64,000 bases of DNA, taken from assembly GCA_035638575.1 (NCBI GenBank), contig DASQZT010000231.1:1-64000 (forward strand), read 5' to 3'. Source of the DNA: DASQZT01 sp035638575 (GTDB lineage: Bacteria > Acidobacteriota > Terriglobia > Bryobacterales > Bryobacteraceae). The position numbers were made by a program, and so were the translations under genes. This document shows positions 40,948-50,093 of the stretch, piece by piece. Numbering within the stretch: the first letter of the stretch is position 1; each line of letters starts with the position of its first letter. Below the pieces are notes generated by a model that was not told the origin of the DNA, made no database searches, and worked only from the letters and a program-made list of their open reading frames with translations.

Positions 40948-42219
40948 TCAGACGCCCAGCCACTCCTTCAAATGCTGAAACACCGCCGGAAGTTTCAGCG
41001 GGCCGGACGCGGCCATCAGCGGAAAGTCCGCGGGCGCAACCGCCAGCATCTCCTCCATGCCGTCGCCGGCAAACAGGTAGGCCGTGTTGGTCCGGTATTC
41101 CGCGTACTTCTCGAACTCCTGCCAGACGTACTGGTAGAACATCTCGAGGTCGACGTAAGAGCCCAGCGTATCCATCTGCGACGGAATCGGGCTGGTGGTT
41201 TCCTGATCGGCATAGATGAGAAGGCTGCTGAACGGTTTCACCTTGTTGCGGATGCCGAATCCCACCAGCGCCACCGAAGGCCGCGCGCGCCGCACGGCTT
41301 GCACGGTGGCCCATTCCACGAAGGTGTTGTTGATCAGCAGTGTGCCGTTGCCGCTCAGCAGAATCGCGCGGGCGAACTCGGCCAGGATGGGGTCCTTCGC
41401 TACGTCCCCTTCAGACGCCAGAATCTTCATCTGCTTGAGCCGCGCGCTCAGCTGCCGCGGACCGGGGACCTCTTGCGCCTCCACCACGCTCCTCACTTCG
41501 CCCATGAGCCGCTTGCGGTACGGTTCGAGCGCGGCGTAGCTGTATTTGACGACCGGCGGGCCGGCGGCCCCGAGACCGGAGATCCCCGCGCCGGCTTCGA
41601 CGATCCACGATGTATAGGCGCCGCCCTTCTTGCCCGCTGCGAACAACTGCGCGATAGTCGGCGTGGCGCGGCCCTGCGGCTCGCCGGTCAGCAGCAGCGG
41701 CAGAAAGTCCTCCGCGCGCTCCGGGACCTCGATCGCCAGCCGCTTGCCCCTGCCCTGGAGCCGCGTCCACATGCGGCTCGGATCGGCGGGCAATTGCGCC
41801 GGGGCGGCGACGATCACCAGCCGCGCGTGCCCCGCGCGCGCGATCTCGGAATCGAGCGCCGGATCGAGTTTCGCAAATGCCTGGGCCACCGCAGCGCGCC
41901 ACTCCGGATAATGCGGATTGCGGTTGAGAAAATCCACCTGCTTCAGGCTGAACTGGCCTTTTGGGAAGGTCTTCTCGTTCACCCCCATCTGGCGCTCGAC
42001 GTCGCGCAAGGGCCGAAACAACTGTTCCACGGCCTGGGGGCTCGACCGGTCGAGCATCCCGAACAGCCGCTCGTAGTAGCCGCGCTCGGCGGGAAACAAC
42101 AGGTCCCAATCCTTCATCTGGTCGAAGCAGAACGCCGAGAAGGAAAGCGGCAGGCGGTCCAGCAGGCCCTTGTCGAGCAGGGTCTTGAGCGCCGGCGAAA
42201 CCTGGGGAGTGTCAGGCAT
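40948..42219 (-). CDS. Unknown protein, about 423 aa (operon gene 3)
   Basis: I do not recognise a family. There is no signal peptide (it begins MPDTPQVSPALKTLLDKG). It is mostly mixed alpha/beta: LSFSAFCFDQMKDWDLLFP, YYERLFGMLDRSSPQAVEQLF, HARLVIVAAPAQLPAD, LLLTGEPQGRAT, GTLLINNTFVEWATVQAVRRARP, ALVGFGIRNKVKPFSSLLIYAD. Its ATG overlaps the preceding stop by one base (TGATG) and its stop is 1 nt from the ASPIC-TPR start. It is therefore an integral operon member. The lack of a signal among exported neighbours suggests a cytoplasmic maturation or assembly function, which is inference only. Confidence 0.75.
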   Translation of the reverse strand: MPDTPQVSPALKTLLDKGLLDRLPLSFSAFCFDQMKDWDLLFPAERGYYERLFGMLDRSSPQAVEQLFRPLRDVERQMGVNEKTFPKGQFSLKQVDFLNRNPHYPEWRAAVAQAFAKLDPALDSEIARAGHARLVIVAAPAQLPADPSRMWTRLQGRGKRLAIEVPERAEDFLPLLLTGEPQGRATPTIAQLFAAGKKGGAYTSWIVEAGAGISGLGAAGPPVVKYSYAALEPYRKRLMGEVRSVVEAQEVPGPRQLSARLKQMKILASEGDVAKDPILAEFARAILLSGNGTLLINNTFVEWATVQAVRRARPSVALVGFGIRNKVKPFSSLLIYADQETTSPIPSQMDTLGSYVDLEMFYQYVWQEFEKYAEYRTNTAYLFAGDGMEEMLAVAPADFPLMAASGPLKLPAVFQHLKEWLGV

Positions 42220-43370
42220 CAGAGCAACAGCTCGCGCATGGGCGTGCCTGCCATCCCGGGAGCCTTGACGCCCAGCAATTCCGCCGCGGTGGCGGCGACA
42301 TCCACGTGATGGACGGTGCGGTCCGTCTGGCCGCGCGGCACGGCGGCCCCCATCGCCAGCAGCCACATGTTGCGGCACGACGGATCGCCGCTGCGATGAT
42401 TCAGGAACCCGTTGGCGGTGTTCTGATCGCCGTCGCGGCCGAGCTCCGGAAGCACCAGCATGGTGGTCTTGCCGCGGTAGTTTGCGTTCGCCTGGATTTC
42501 TTCCCACAGCATGCCGGTAAGGCGGTCCGTCCTGGTGATCGCATTGAGGTACAGGGAGTACGATCCCCAGTGCGCCACGTCCATGTCCCAGAAGTTGACC
42601 AGGATCAGCCGCGGCGCAAACTCGCGCATGATTTCGCGCGTGATGAAAAAGGTCAGCTCGTCCCCCGACGTCGGAGCTTCCGGCCCGTTGATGTACTCCA
42701 CCAGGCCGCGCAGCAGCGTTTCGCGGACCTGCCGGTCGAGCTTGCGGCCGGCCTGAAAAATAGTCCAGCCGATACCCTCGTACCCTTCGCTCAAAACACC
42801 TTCGAGCCGCCGCAGCACATCCTCGCGATCGGCGACGCCGCCCGCGGTCCCTTTCTTCACCACCTCCTGCACCGCTTCGAGCAGCAGTTGCTTGGGAAGC
42901 ACGACGTTGGCGCCGTACGGTTGTCCGAAGGCGCGGTCCGAGCCGCAGCCCATCGAGGCGAAGCTCTTGTTGGTCGCGACCGCCCAGGCGTCCAGCGGCC
43001 CGGCACCGGTCTGCTTGCGGAAGTGCTCGAATAAGGTCGGTCCGGCGGGAGGCTGGAAGCCGAAATCGTCCACGCGCTGCCAGTTGCCGGTCAGGATGCT
43101 CGCCGTGGAGTTGAAGTGCGAGAGCACGCCGGAATTGACGCAGGAGTTGAAAAAGTGACCGTCGGGACGCATCGCGACGAGGCGGGGAATGTTGTGCAGT
43201 CCTTCCGGCGCGAAGGTTTCGGAGTAACGTACGCCGCCCCCGAACGTCACGATGATGACCTTGTTCGCGGAGCGCTGAGGCTCTTGCGCGCGGAGCCAAC
43301 CCGGCAGAATCCGATTGGCGATCGACAGCCCGGCCAGTTGGACGAAACGCCGTTTCGACAGGCTCGGCAC
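42219..43370 (-). CDS. Phosphatase/sulfatase-fold exported protein (DUF1501-like, operon gene 2)
   Basis: 383 aa from GTG at 43370, 1 nt after the MsrP-like stop. The N-terminus LSKRRFVQLAGLSIANRILPGWLRA resembles a twin-arginine signal. The core is of the alkaline-phosphatase superfamily type: NKVIIVTFGGGVRYSETF, HFNSTASILTGNW, RLILVNFWDMDVAHWGSY, TTMLVLPELGRDGDQN, and a C-terminal HHVDVAATAAELLGVKAPG as seen in sulfatases and DUF1501 proteins. The Cys/Ser nucleophile motif of true sulfatases (CxPSR) is absent, so hydrolase activity is doubtful. Confidence 0.72.
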   Translation of the reverse strand: MPSLSKRRFVQLAGLSIANRILPGWLRAQEPQRSANKVIIVTFGGGVRYSETFAPEGLHNIPRLVAMRPDGHFFNSCVNSGVLSHFNSTASILTGNWQRVDDFGFQPPAGPTLFEHFRKQTGAGPLDAWAVATNKSFASMGCGSDRAFGQPYGANVVLPKQLLLEAVQEVVKKGTAGGVADREDVLRRLEGVLSEGYEGIGWTIFQAGRKLDRQVRETLLRGLVEYINGPEAPTSGDELTFFITREIMREFAPRLILVNFWDMDVAHWGSYSLYLNAITRTDRLTGMLWEEIQANANYRGKTTMLVLPELGRDGDQNTANGFLNHRSGDPSCRNMWLLAMGAAVPRGQTDRTVHHVDVAATAAELLGVKAPGMAGTPMRELLL

Positions 43371-43371
43371 C

Positions 43372-44058
43372 TCAGTACTCCGTGATCTCGCCGCCGCTGA
43401 TTTTACGGCGGACGCTGGCCCCGAGATCGAGCGGATGATCGTAGCCGGATTTGATTTCGCCACCTGGCGAGTAATAAGGGCCGATGTCGCAGGCCATGCT
43501 GCCCTTGCCTTCCGCGACGAATTCGATGGACGCGATAAGCTTCGCCGACTTGTAGCCGTAACGGGCCGGATCGATCAGGCGCAACGGCGCGCCGTGGCGG
43601 TCCGCCAGCGGCTTGCCGGCCATATCGAGGGTCAGCAACACTCGCGGGCTCAGCAGGTCCTCGATCGAGAAGTACTCGTACCATTTATCGGCGCAATCGA
43701 TGCGCACGGCCCTGGCGGTCTTCAGCGGCTTGGCGATCTCCATCAGGTGTCCGAAACGAAAGCCGCCCCAGGTGGTCCGCGCCGACCAGCACTGCACGCA
43801 TTTCATCCGCGAGTCTTGCGACTCTTGCGGCAGACGCCGGAGCTGCGCGAGCGACAGGGACTGCGGCTTCTCCACCAAGCCGTGGACTTTCAACTGATAA
43901 CCGGCGGCGTCGACCGGCGGGACCGGGTTGTACCACATGAGGCGGAAGCCGAATTCGTCAGGCTCGTCGCTGGGCAGCAGCAGCTTGCTCTTCTGGTCGT
44001 CGGCGTACAAGCTGGCGGCGGAAGCGGCGGCGGCGGCTAGAAAACGGCGGCGGTCCAT
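43372..44058 (-). CDS. MsrP/YedY-like molybdopterin oxidoreductase (operon gene 1)
   Basis: 228 aa from ATG at 44058. An upstream in-frame ATG at 44070 is rejected because it abuts the -10 box. MDRRRFLAAAAASAASLYA is a Tat signal, as expected for a cofactor-loaded protein. The sulfite-oxidase-type fold shows YQLKVHGLVEKPQSLSL, then KCVQCWSARTTWGGFRF, whose first Cys should ligate molybdenum as in E. coli MsrP, and GAPLRLIDPARYGYKSAKLIASIEF. MsrP repairs oxidised periplasmic methionines with electrons from MsrQ. No MsrQ is encoded nearby, so the electron donor and substrate here are open. Confidence 0.88.
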   Translation of the reverse strand: MDRRRFLAAAAASAASLYADDQKSKLLLPSDEPDEFGFRLMWYNPVPPVDAAGYQLKVHGLVEKPQSLSLAQLRRLPQESQDSRMKCVQCWSARTTWGGFRFGHLMEIAKPLKTARAVRIDCADKWYEYFSIEDLLSPRVLLTLDMAGKPLADRHGAPLRLIDPARYGYKSAKLIASIEFVAEGKGSMACDIGPYYSPGGEIKSGYDHPLDLGASVRRKISGGEITEY

Positions 44059-44070
44059 GGGCAGCCTCAT

Positions 44071-44098
44071 TTTATACGCCAATGCTGCACACTTTCAA
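44071..44098 (-). promoter_or_regulatory. Promoter of the seven-gene CRTAC1 operon
   Basis: On the minus strand TTGAAA (44098-44093) and TATAAA (44076-44071), each five of six to consensus, are separated by 16 nt. The start site near 44064 leaves only about 5-6 nt before the ATG at 44058. The transcript is therefore nearly leaderless. Confidence 0.65.
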
Positions 44099-44133
44099 GC
44101 GGGCCCCGCCGGCCGGCCGTGGTTTTGGTCACT

Positions 44134-44148
44134 CTGCCGTTACGGCAG
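44134..44148 (-). terminator. Weak hairpin just after TonB receptor 2
   Basis: CTGCCGT and ACGGCAG pair around a single T, immediately downstream of the receptor's stop codon at 44150. There is no T tract, so it is only a possible terminator or RNA 3'-end stabiliser. Confidence 0.25.
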
Positions 44149-44149
44149 C

Positions 44150-47100
44150 TTAGAACGTCAGCCGGAGCGAGAACTGCAGGTGGCGCTCGGTTCCCGCCAC
44201 GCTGCTGGTGATTACGCCGAAGTTGCCGTTTCCTCCGTAAGCCCTGGAATCGCCCAGATTCGCGTCAGGGTTGTTGAGGATCGCGAAGTTGCCGAGATTG
44301 ACGGCCTCCCCACGGAACTGAACATTAAACCGTTCCGTAAGCCTGAAATTCTTGAAGATCGAGAAGTCCAAGGTCTTGGTGGGCGGGCCGGTAAGCGTCT
44401 GCAGGCCAACGTTGCCGCCTGTCGCGATGCCGGCAGCCTGATTCGAGAATGCGACAGTGTAATTGCTGGTATCGAACCACTCGTTAGGAGTGCGTCCACC
44501 GGAAGGGGCCACGTTGCCACTGCCGCTGAAGCCGGCAACGTAGTCGGGCATACACTTGCTCCACACGCCGTGGCAACTGGTGCCCGACATGGTGAAGGCA
44601 TCGCCAGTCCGCAGGGTGAGGATGCCGTTCGTCTGCCAACCGCCGACGATCAGGTCGGCAACGCGGTTCATGCTGCTGCCGAATTGCTTGCCTCTGCCGA
44701 ACGGCAATTCATAGTTGAAGCCGGTGGTAAAGTTGTGCCGGATGTCCCATGAGGCGCTGGCATAGGAAGCGGTAAAGTTAGTCTGGTTCAGTATCGCCGA
44801 ATCGCCGCTTAGCGGTGTATTGCCGTCCGCCAGCGCGTGACTCCAGACGTAAGCCGTCTGGAACGATAGCCCGTGAGAGAAGCGCTTCTGCAGCTTCACG
44901 GAACCGGCAGCGTAGTTGCCGACGCCGAAGGACGAAGTCATCGAGAGGCCGTTGCCGACCGACTGGCAAGTCGGACACGTAGGCTGAATCTCCTGCAAAT
45001 TCGCCGAACTGATCGCGGTGTTGAAAGTGCCGAGATTCGGGTACGGATCGGAGTTCCAGAGAATCACCTGGTGCGCCTGATGGTTGCCCTCGTAACCGAC
45101 TTCGAGAGCCATGTCGTGTGGCAACTCGCGCTGGATCACGAAATTCCACTTATGCACCAGTGGATTGCGGAAATCGGGCTGCACGCCCCGCATGGAAACG
45201 CCCGCGTTCAGTGTGAACGGACTTGCCGGATATCCACCTGCAAGGCCGCCCGGGAAGAAATCACAGTTGAAACACTGCGGTTGGCTCACACCTACATAGG
45301 TGCTGTTGCCCTGGTAGCGGGTCAGGTTGACGGTTTCATTGAACGGCACGCCTTCACCGCGGTTGGGGCTGCCGCCCTGGTTCTCTTCGCCGCCGTAGAA
45401 GATGCCGTATCCAATGCGAATCACGGTCTTCTCGAGAACCCGATACGCAATGCCGATGCGTGGTCCGAAATCAAACTTATCCCACGGGACCATGTAATTC
45501 GAAACGTGGCAGCGGTCTACAGTCACAGCCGGGAACAGCGCCCCGAAGTTCGGAGGCAGGGGGTCGTTACAGTTGTTGCCCTGCGGGATGTAGAGGGTGT
45601 TGTTCTGCAGGTTGAAGTTCGCCTGCCGGCCCCATTGCTCGCCGATCGGCGACCACAACTCATAGCGGACGCCGAGGTTCAGTGTCAGTTTCGAGGATAC
45701 CTTCCAGTCGTCCTGAGCATAACCCGCGTAGGCAACCTTCTGCGACGAAACAAAGTTCGTGGTCGAAATGGCGCCGCTGTCGATAACGCCCAACAGAGCC
45801 GAGGCTATTGAATCGCCGGTCAGTCCGCTTACACTCTGTCCATTCGAGGCAGCGTTGCCCGACGGGAACGCGGTCTCGTTGTTGCTGAAACCGAGATTGC
45901 CGTGAGGATCGGGAACCTGGAAGAACGGGAACTTCACGGAGCGGAATTCGAAGCCGAATTTATAGGCGTGCGCACCCTTGCTGATCGCGACGTTCTGCAC
46001 GAGGTCCCACACGTTGTTGAATTCCTTGGTCGGAACCCAGTCGGTGGCGCCGATTGTCGGATAGCCGTTGCCGAAACCGGTCTGCGGGAGTCCGCCGTTA
46101 TTGGCAGTGGCGGTCGTGGGGTCGTAGCCGCCGATGCCGAACTGCGTGAACAGGTCGGTACCCGGGTTAGCTCCGATGCGCGACGTGACCAGGCGCGTGA
46201 AGCCGACGCGGCTTTCCGTCACCAGGCTTGGGCTCCAGACGCGGGTATAACTCATCTGCGCGTTGCGGCTGAGGTCGATTTCGCCGGCGCCGTTGAAGCC
46301 CGTATCGTCGAGAGCGCCCGGGAGCGGAGCGCCGTCGGTCTTGGAAGTATTCGACCAGCTCAAAGATCCGAACAGGCTGTCCTTATCGCTGAGGCGATAG
46401 TCGACGCGGCCGTCTCCCTGATCGGTGACCAGGCCTCCCACCGTGTTGTAGAAGTAATCGTTGGTCGGCGCATTGCCGGTAATCACCGCCTGATTGGGAC
46501 TCGGATAGAGTTGCATGATCTTGGACCACGCGGGATCCATTCTGCTGGCGGGAATGATGTTCCCGGGGAACTGGGTACGCGACACGGGGATCTGGAAGCC
46601 GGCGGAATTCGTCTGGTAGGTGGTCGACAACGGATCGTAGACCGCGCCCTTCTGGATTGTGATCGGAGCGCCGTTGACGTCGGTCCCGGTATAGGACGGC
46701 CCCAGGAGGCTGGTGAAATCGCCGGTCTTGAACGCCCCAGTGGGAATCGTTGTGTATCCCGAGTAGCCGAGATTGGTGACTGAACCGCCTGAATCGGCGA
46801 TGCGCGTTCCCTGGTAGTCACCGAACATAAACAGCCTGTTCTTCCTGATCGGGCCACCGGCCGTCGCGCCGAACTGGTTCTGCACAAACGGTCCGCGCGG
46901 TTGGCCCGCACGATTGTTCGTCCACGTATTCGCATCCAGATCCTTGTTCTGGATGTATTCGAACAGGCTGCCGTGCAGTGCATTAGTACCGGACTTGAGG
47001 GTCACGTTCATCACGCCACCGGCCGCGCGGCCATATTCGGCGTTGTAGCCGTTGGTCAGAATGGTGATTTCGCCGACGGCTTCGACCGACGGTCCGATCG

Positions 47101-47737
47101 CATAAGACGTCTGATTCAGGAAGTCGATGGTGTTGATGTTATTGTCGACGCCGTTCAGCAGGAAGTTATTCTGGCCGTTCGAACGAACGCCGTTGGCGGA
47201 GAAGCCGCCGTTAGCGGAATCGCGCGCGCCCGGTTCGGCGGGCACAACGCCTATCGAGAGACGCGCGAGATAGGTTAAATTGCGTGTCCCACCCAACGGA
47301 ACGTCTTCAATGGTCTTGCTGTCGAGCGCCGCGCCGACCTGAGTGCTTTCGGTCTGGAGCAGAGGCGTGGTTGCCGCCACTTCGACGGTTTGGCCTATAT
47401 CGCCGACGGTGAGAGTGATGAGGATACCAGTACGTTCACCGGCTGTCAGGAGTATGTCCTTCTGTTCGGCCTTCTTGAACCCGGGCGCGCTGACGCTGAC
47501 GGTATAGGTGGATGGTTTCAGCGCCGGGCGAACAAATTCACCCAAGGTGTTGGTAACAATCGAATACGCCTCACCCGTGGCGACTTCGGTGATGGTCACA
47601 GCCGCGTTGGCAACGGCGCCGCCTGAAGAATCGGTAATCGTACCGGCAAGGGTCGAAAGATCGCGTTGCGCAAACATTGCGCACGCACAAAAAAGAACTA
47701 GCAGGGCGGCTCGGAGCCCCGTGAAGCAGCGATACAT
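44150..47737 (-). CDS. TonB-dependent receptor 2 with carboxypeptidase-regulatory domain
   Basis: 1195 aa from the ATG at 47737, which has GGAGGGG upstream and a signal (LRAALLVLFCACAMFAQ). CarboxypepD_reg domain (LAGTITDSSGGAVANAAV, YTVSVSAPGFKKAEQK), plug (VGAALDSKTIEDVPLGG, NNFLLNGVDNNINTIDFLN, EYGRAAGGVMNVTLKSGTN), barrel, and a terminal strand ending SLRLTF. It differs widely in sequence from the receptor at 4341, so the two likely serve different ligands. Its position between the CRTAC1 operon and the cytochrome genes makes it a candidate outer-membrane component of that cluster. Confidence 0.92.
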   Translation of the reverse strand: MYRCFTGLRAALLVLFCACAMFAQRDLSTLAGTITDSSGGAVANAAVTITEVATGEAYSIVTNTLGEFVRPALKPSTYTVSVSAPGFKKAEQKDILLTAGERTGILITLTVGDIGQTVEVAATTPLLQTESTQVGAALDSKTIEDVPLGGTRNLTYLARLSIGVVPAEPGARDSANGGFSANGVRSNGQNNFLLNGVDNNINTIDFLNQTSYAIGPSVEAVGEITILTNGYNAEYGRAAGGVMNVTLKSGTNALHGSLFEYIQNKDLDANTWTNNRAGQPRGPFVQNQFGATAGGPIRKNRLFMFGDYQGTRIADSGGSVTNLGYSGYTTIPTGAFKTGDFTSLLGPSYTGTDVNGAPITIQKGAVYDPLSTTYQTNSAGFQIPVSRTQFPGNIIPASRMDPAWSKIMQLYPSPNQAVITGNAPTNDYFYNTVGGLVTDQGDGRVDYRLSDKDSLFGSLSWSNTSKTDGAPLPGALDDTGFNGAGEIDLSRNAQMSYTRVWSPSLVTESRVGFTRLVTSRIGANPGTDLFTQFGIGGYDPTTATANNGGLPQTGFGNGYPTIGATDWVPTKEFNNVWDLVQNVAISKGAHAYKFGFEFRSVKFPFFQVPDPHGNLGFSNNETAFPSGNAASNGQSVSGLTGDSIASALLGVIDSGAISTTNFVSSQKVAYAGYAQDDWKVSSKLTLNLGVRYELWSPIGEQWGRQANFNLQNNTLYIPQGNNCNDPLPPNFGALFPAVTVDRCHVSNYMVPWDKFDFGPRIGIAYRVLEKTVIRIGYGIFYGGEENQGGSPNRGEGVPFNETVNLTRYQGNSTYVGVSQPQCFNCDFFPGGLAGGYPASPFTLNAGVSMRGVQPDFRNPLVHKWNFVIQRELPHDMALEVGYEGNHQAHQVILWNSDPYPNLGTFNTAISSANLQEIQPTCPTCQSVGNGLSMTSSFGVGNYAAGSVKLQKRFSHGLSFQTAYVWSHALADGNTPLSGDSAILNQTNFTASYASASWDIRHNFTTGFNYELPFGRGKQFGSSMNRVADLIVGGWQTNGILTLRTGDAFTMSGTSCHGVWSKCMPDYVAGFSGSGNVAPSGGRTPNEWFDTSNYTVAFSNQAAGIATGGNVGLQTLTGPPTKTLDFSIFKNFRLTERFNVQFRGEAVNLGNFAILNNPDANLGDSRAYGGNGNFGVITSSVAGTERHLQFSLRLTF

Positions 47738-47777
47738 ATCCCCTCCTCTTCTACGTGGGAAGATCGGACTTTGATGG

Positions 47778-47806
47778 ATACTATCACTATCAAAACCGGG
47801 AATCAA
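47778..47806 (-). promoter_or_regulatory. Promoter of TonB receptor 2
   Basis: On the minus strand TTGATT (47806-47801), a 17-nt spacer and TAGTAT (47783-47778). Each box matches four of six consensus bases. The start site would be near 47771, giving a leader of about 34 nt with the GGAGGGG ribosome-binding site. Confidence 0.5.
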
Positions 47807-47937
47807 TAGGTTTTCGCGTTAAAAGTGGGGCTTTCGTCTGGTGTCTCAGTTGTGACACGATGAATCGGCAAGCTATGAATCCTGGAAGATTCAGCTCTTG
47901 ACGAGCGGACTCCGGACCGGCGTAGAATCGAGGTTCC

Positions 47938-50091
47938 ATGGTAATTCCTCCCCCGCTTGCGGTGGCGCTGTTGCTGGGCTTGCCTGCGCTGGCCCAAACC
48001 AATCCCGGGACGGTTCCAGGAAATGTATACATAGATACAAAGATCTGTGCAACGTGCCATCGAGACATCGCGGCGAACTACTTGCGCACCGGAATGGGCC
48101 GGTCGTTCTTTGTACCGGGAACCGCCAACAAGGTTGAGGACTACGCGAAGACTCCCGAATACTACCACGCCCTTTCGGACAGCCACTATGCGATGACTAT
48201 CCGAAACGGCCAATATTTCCAGCGCCGCTGGCAACTAGATGCCGGCGGCAAGGAGATCAACGTGGAAGAACTGAAGATCGATTACGTAATGGGTTCGGGA
48301 AACCATGCGCGGTCCTATCTGCACCGGACCGAGCGCGGCATGCTGATCGAGCTGCCACTCGGCTGGTATCCTGACAAAGGCGGGGAATGGGGCATGGTGC
48401 CCGGGTCCGACACCGAACATCCGCAGACCCGCAGGTTCGTCTCTTATAAGTGCATGTTCTGCCATAACGGCTATCCGAACATCCCTGCCGCCAACCAGGC
48501 GCCCGGTAGTGAGCCCGTGTTCCTCGGGGAACTTCCGGAGGGGATCGATTGCCAGCGATGCCACGGTCCAGGAGGCGAGCATGTTCGGACCTCCGGCCGG
48601 GCGAGCGTGGTGAATCCGGCGAGTCTCGGTCCCGAGCGGCGGATGGAGGTGTGTATGCAGTGCCACCTCGAAACGACCAGCGGGCGGATTCCGGCGGTGC
48701 TCCAGCGATTCGATCGCGGCACGTTTTCGTATATTCCTGGACAGCCCCTGGTGGATTTCGCGATTTCCTTCGACCACGCGCCGGGCACCGGGCACGAAAG
48801 CAAATTCGAGGCGGTAAGCTCGGTTTACCGGCTGCGGCAATCGCGCTGTTTCCTCGACAGCGGCGGAAAATTGGAATGCGCCACTTGTCACGATCCGCAC
48901 CGGATTCCGCGCGGCGAGGAGGCGGTCCGGCATTATTCCAAGGTTTGCCTACAGTGCCATACGTCGACGCATCCGGCCGGAGTAGCAGCCACAGTGGTTG
49001 ACTGCGTAACGTGTCATATGCCGAAGCGCCGGGTGGACGACGCTCCTCACGTGATCATGACCGATCATCTGATCGAGCGGCGCGCGCCCGCCAACGCGCT
49101 CCTCGAATTCGCGGAACGTCCGGCGGAGGAGTATCACGGAGAGGTGGTGCCTTACTATCCTTCCCCGCTGCCCGAGACTCCGCAAAACGCTTTGTACCGC
49201 GCGGTGGCGCAGGTGGGGCTGGGAAACAACGTGGCGTCCGGGCTGCCGGAACTGGTGCGGCTGATCGATGAAATCAAACCGCAGGAGGCGGAGTTCTACA
49301 TGGTCCTGGGCGACGGCTGGAAGAGCGCAGGAAAGCCACAAGAGGCCGCTCGCGCCTACCGGCGGGCGTTACAATTGAAACCCGATTCGGCCCGGGCGAT
49401 GCGCGCGCTCGCCGCGGTGGACGAGCCGCTCGCCGAACAGATTCTCGCACGCGCGGTTCAGATCGCGCCCAACGATCCGGAATCGTGGTTTCGATATGGA
49501 GTGCTGACATCCTCGGCGGAGAGGATTCAGAAGGCCATTGCGCTCGATCCGTGGCTTCCGGATCAATCTCGCAGGCTGGCGGAAGTGAGCCATTCGGAGC
49601 CGGCGCTGAAGGATGCCCTTCGAACCGATCCCTTCGACGACGCGGCATGGGACCTGGGTGGCCGGATCCTGTCGGAGAAGGGAGAATTCCCGGAGGCATT
49701 TTTCGACTTCGAACGCGCGATCAAGCTTCATCCGTACGGCCCGTACCTGTACGATTACGCCCTGGCGCTGGCACGCGCCGACCGTTTCGACGACGCGCAA
49801 AACGAAGCCGAAATGGCCGTGCGCGCGGACGCGGGCCTCGTCGAGGCACACGAGCTGCTCGGCGGACTTCACGCAAGAAAGAAGGAACTGAGGGAAGCGG
49901 CCCGGGAATATGCGGCGGCGCTGGCGCTCGCGCCCGACCTGGCGCGCGCCCAGTTGCGCCTGGGAACGGTGCTCGCGGCCGAAGGCGATAAAGATGGAGC
50001 GGCGGCCCAATTCCGCGAGGCAGCGAAGGGTAACGATGCCGCGGTTGCCCGACAGGCGGCACAGGCGCTGCGGGACATGGGAATGCGATAA
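47938..50091 (+). CDS. Seven-haem cytochrome c fused to TPR repeats
   Basis: 717 aa. Signal LAVALLLGLPALAQ. Residues about 30-370 hold seven CxxCH haem sites: CATCH (37), CMFCH, CQRCH, CMQCH, CATCH, CLQCH and CVTCH, in a cytochrome c554-like arrangement with additional His residues that could be distal ligands. Residues about 420-717 are TPRs (KPQEAARAYRRALQLKPDSARAMRAL, FPEAFFDFERAIKLHPYGPYLYDYALAL, REAAREYAAALALAPDLARAQLRLG). It is a periplasmic electron-transfer protein with a built-in scaffold. The CRTAC1 gene follows after 2 nt. A TAGAAT box lies 9 nt before the ATG, with only a poorly spaced -35 (TTGACG, 19 nt). Confidence 0.92.
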   Translation: MVIPPPLAVALLLGLPALAQTNPGTVPGNVYIDTKICATCHRDIAANYLRTGMGRSFFVPGTANKVEDYAKTPEYYHALSDSHYAMTIRNGQYFQRRWQLDAGGKEINVEELKIDYVMGSGNHARSYLHRTERGMLIELPLGWYPDKGGEWGMVPGSDTEHPQTRRFVSYKCMFCHNGYPNIPAANQAPGSEPVFLGELPEGIDCQRCHGPGGEHVRTSGRASVVNPASLGPERRMEVCMQCHLETTSGRIPAVLQRFDRGTFSYIPGQPLVDFAISFDHAPGTGHESKFEAVSSVYRLRQSRCFLDSGGKLECATCHDPHRIPRGEEAVRHYSKVCLQCHTSTHPAGVAATVVDCVTCHMPKRRVDDAPHVIMTDHLIERRAPANALLEFAERPAEEYHGEVVPYYPSPLPETPQNALYRAVAQVGLGNNVASGLPELVRLIDEIKPQEAEFYMVLGDGWKSAGKPQEAARAYRRALQLKPDSARAMRALAAVDEPLAEQILARAVQIAPNDPESWFRYGVLTSSAERIQKAIALDPWLPDQSRRLAEVSHSEPALKDALRTDPFDDAAWDLGGRILSEKGEFPEAFFDFERAIKLHPYGPYLYDYALALARADRFDDAQNEAEMAVRADAGLVEAHELLGGLHARKKELREAAREYAAALALAPDLARAQLRLGTVLAAEGDKDGAAAQFREAAKGNDAAVARQAAQALRDMGMR

Positions 50092-50093
50092 CC

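Noticed and set aside
42219..43370. True sulfatase
   Set aside because: The formylglycine motif CxPSR is not present, so only fold-level similarity to the alkaline-phosphatase superfamily is claimed.
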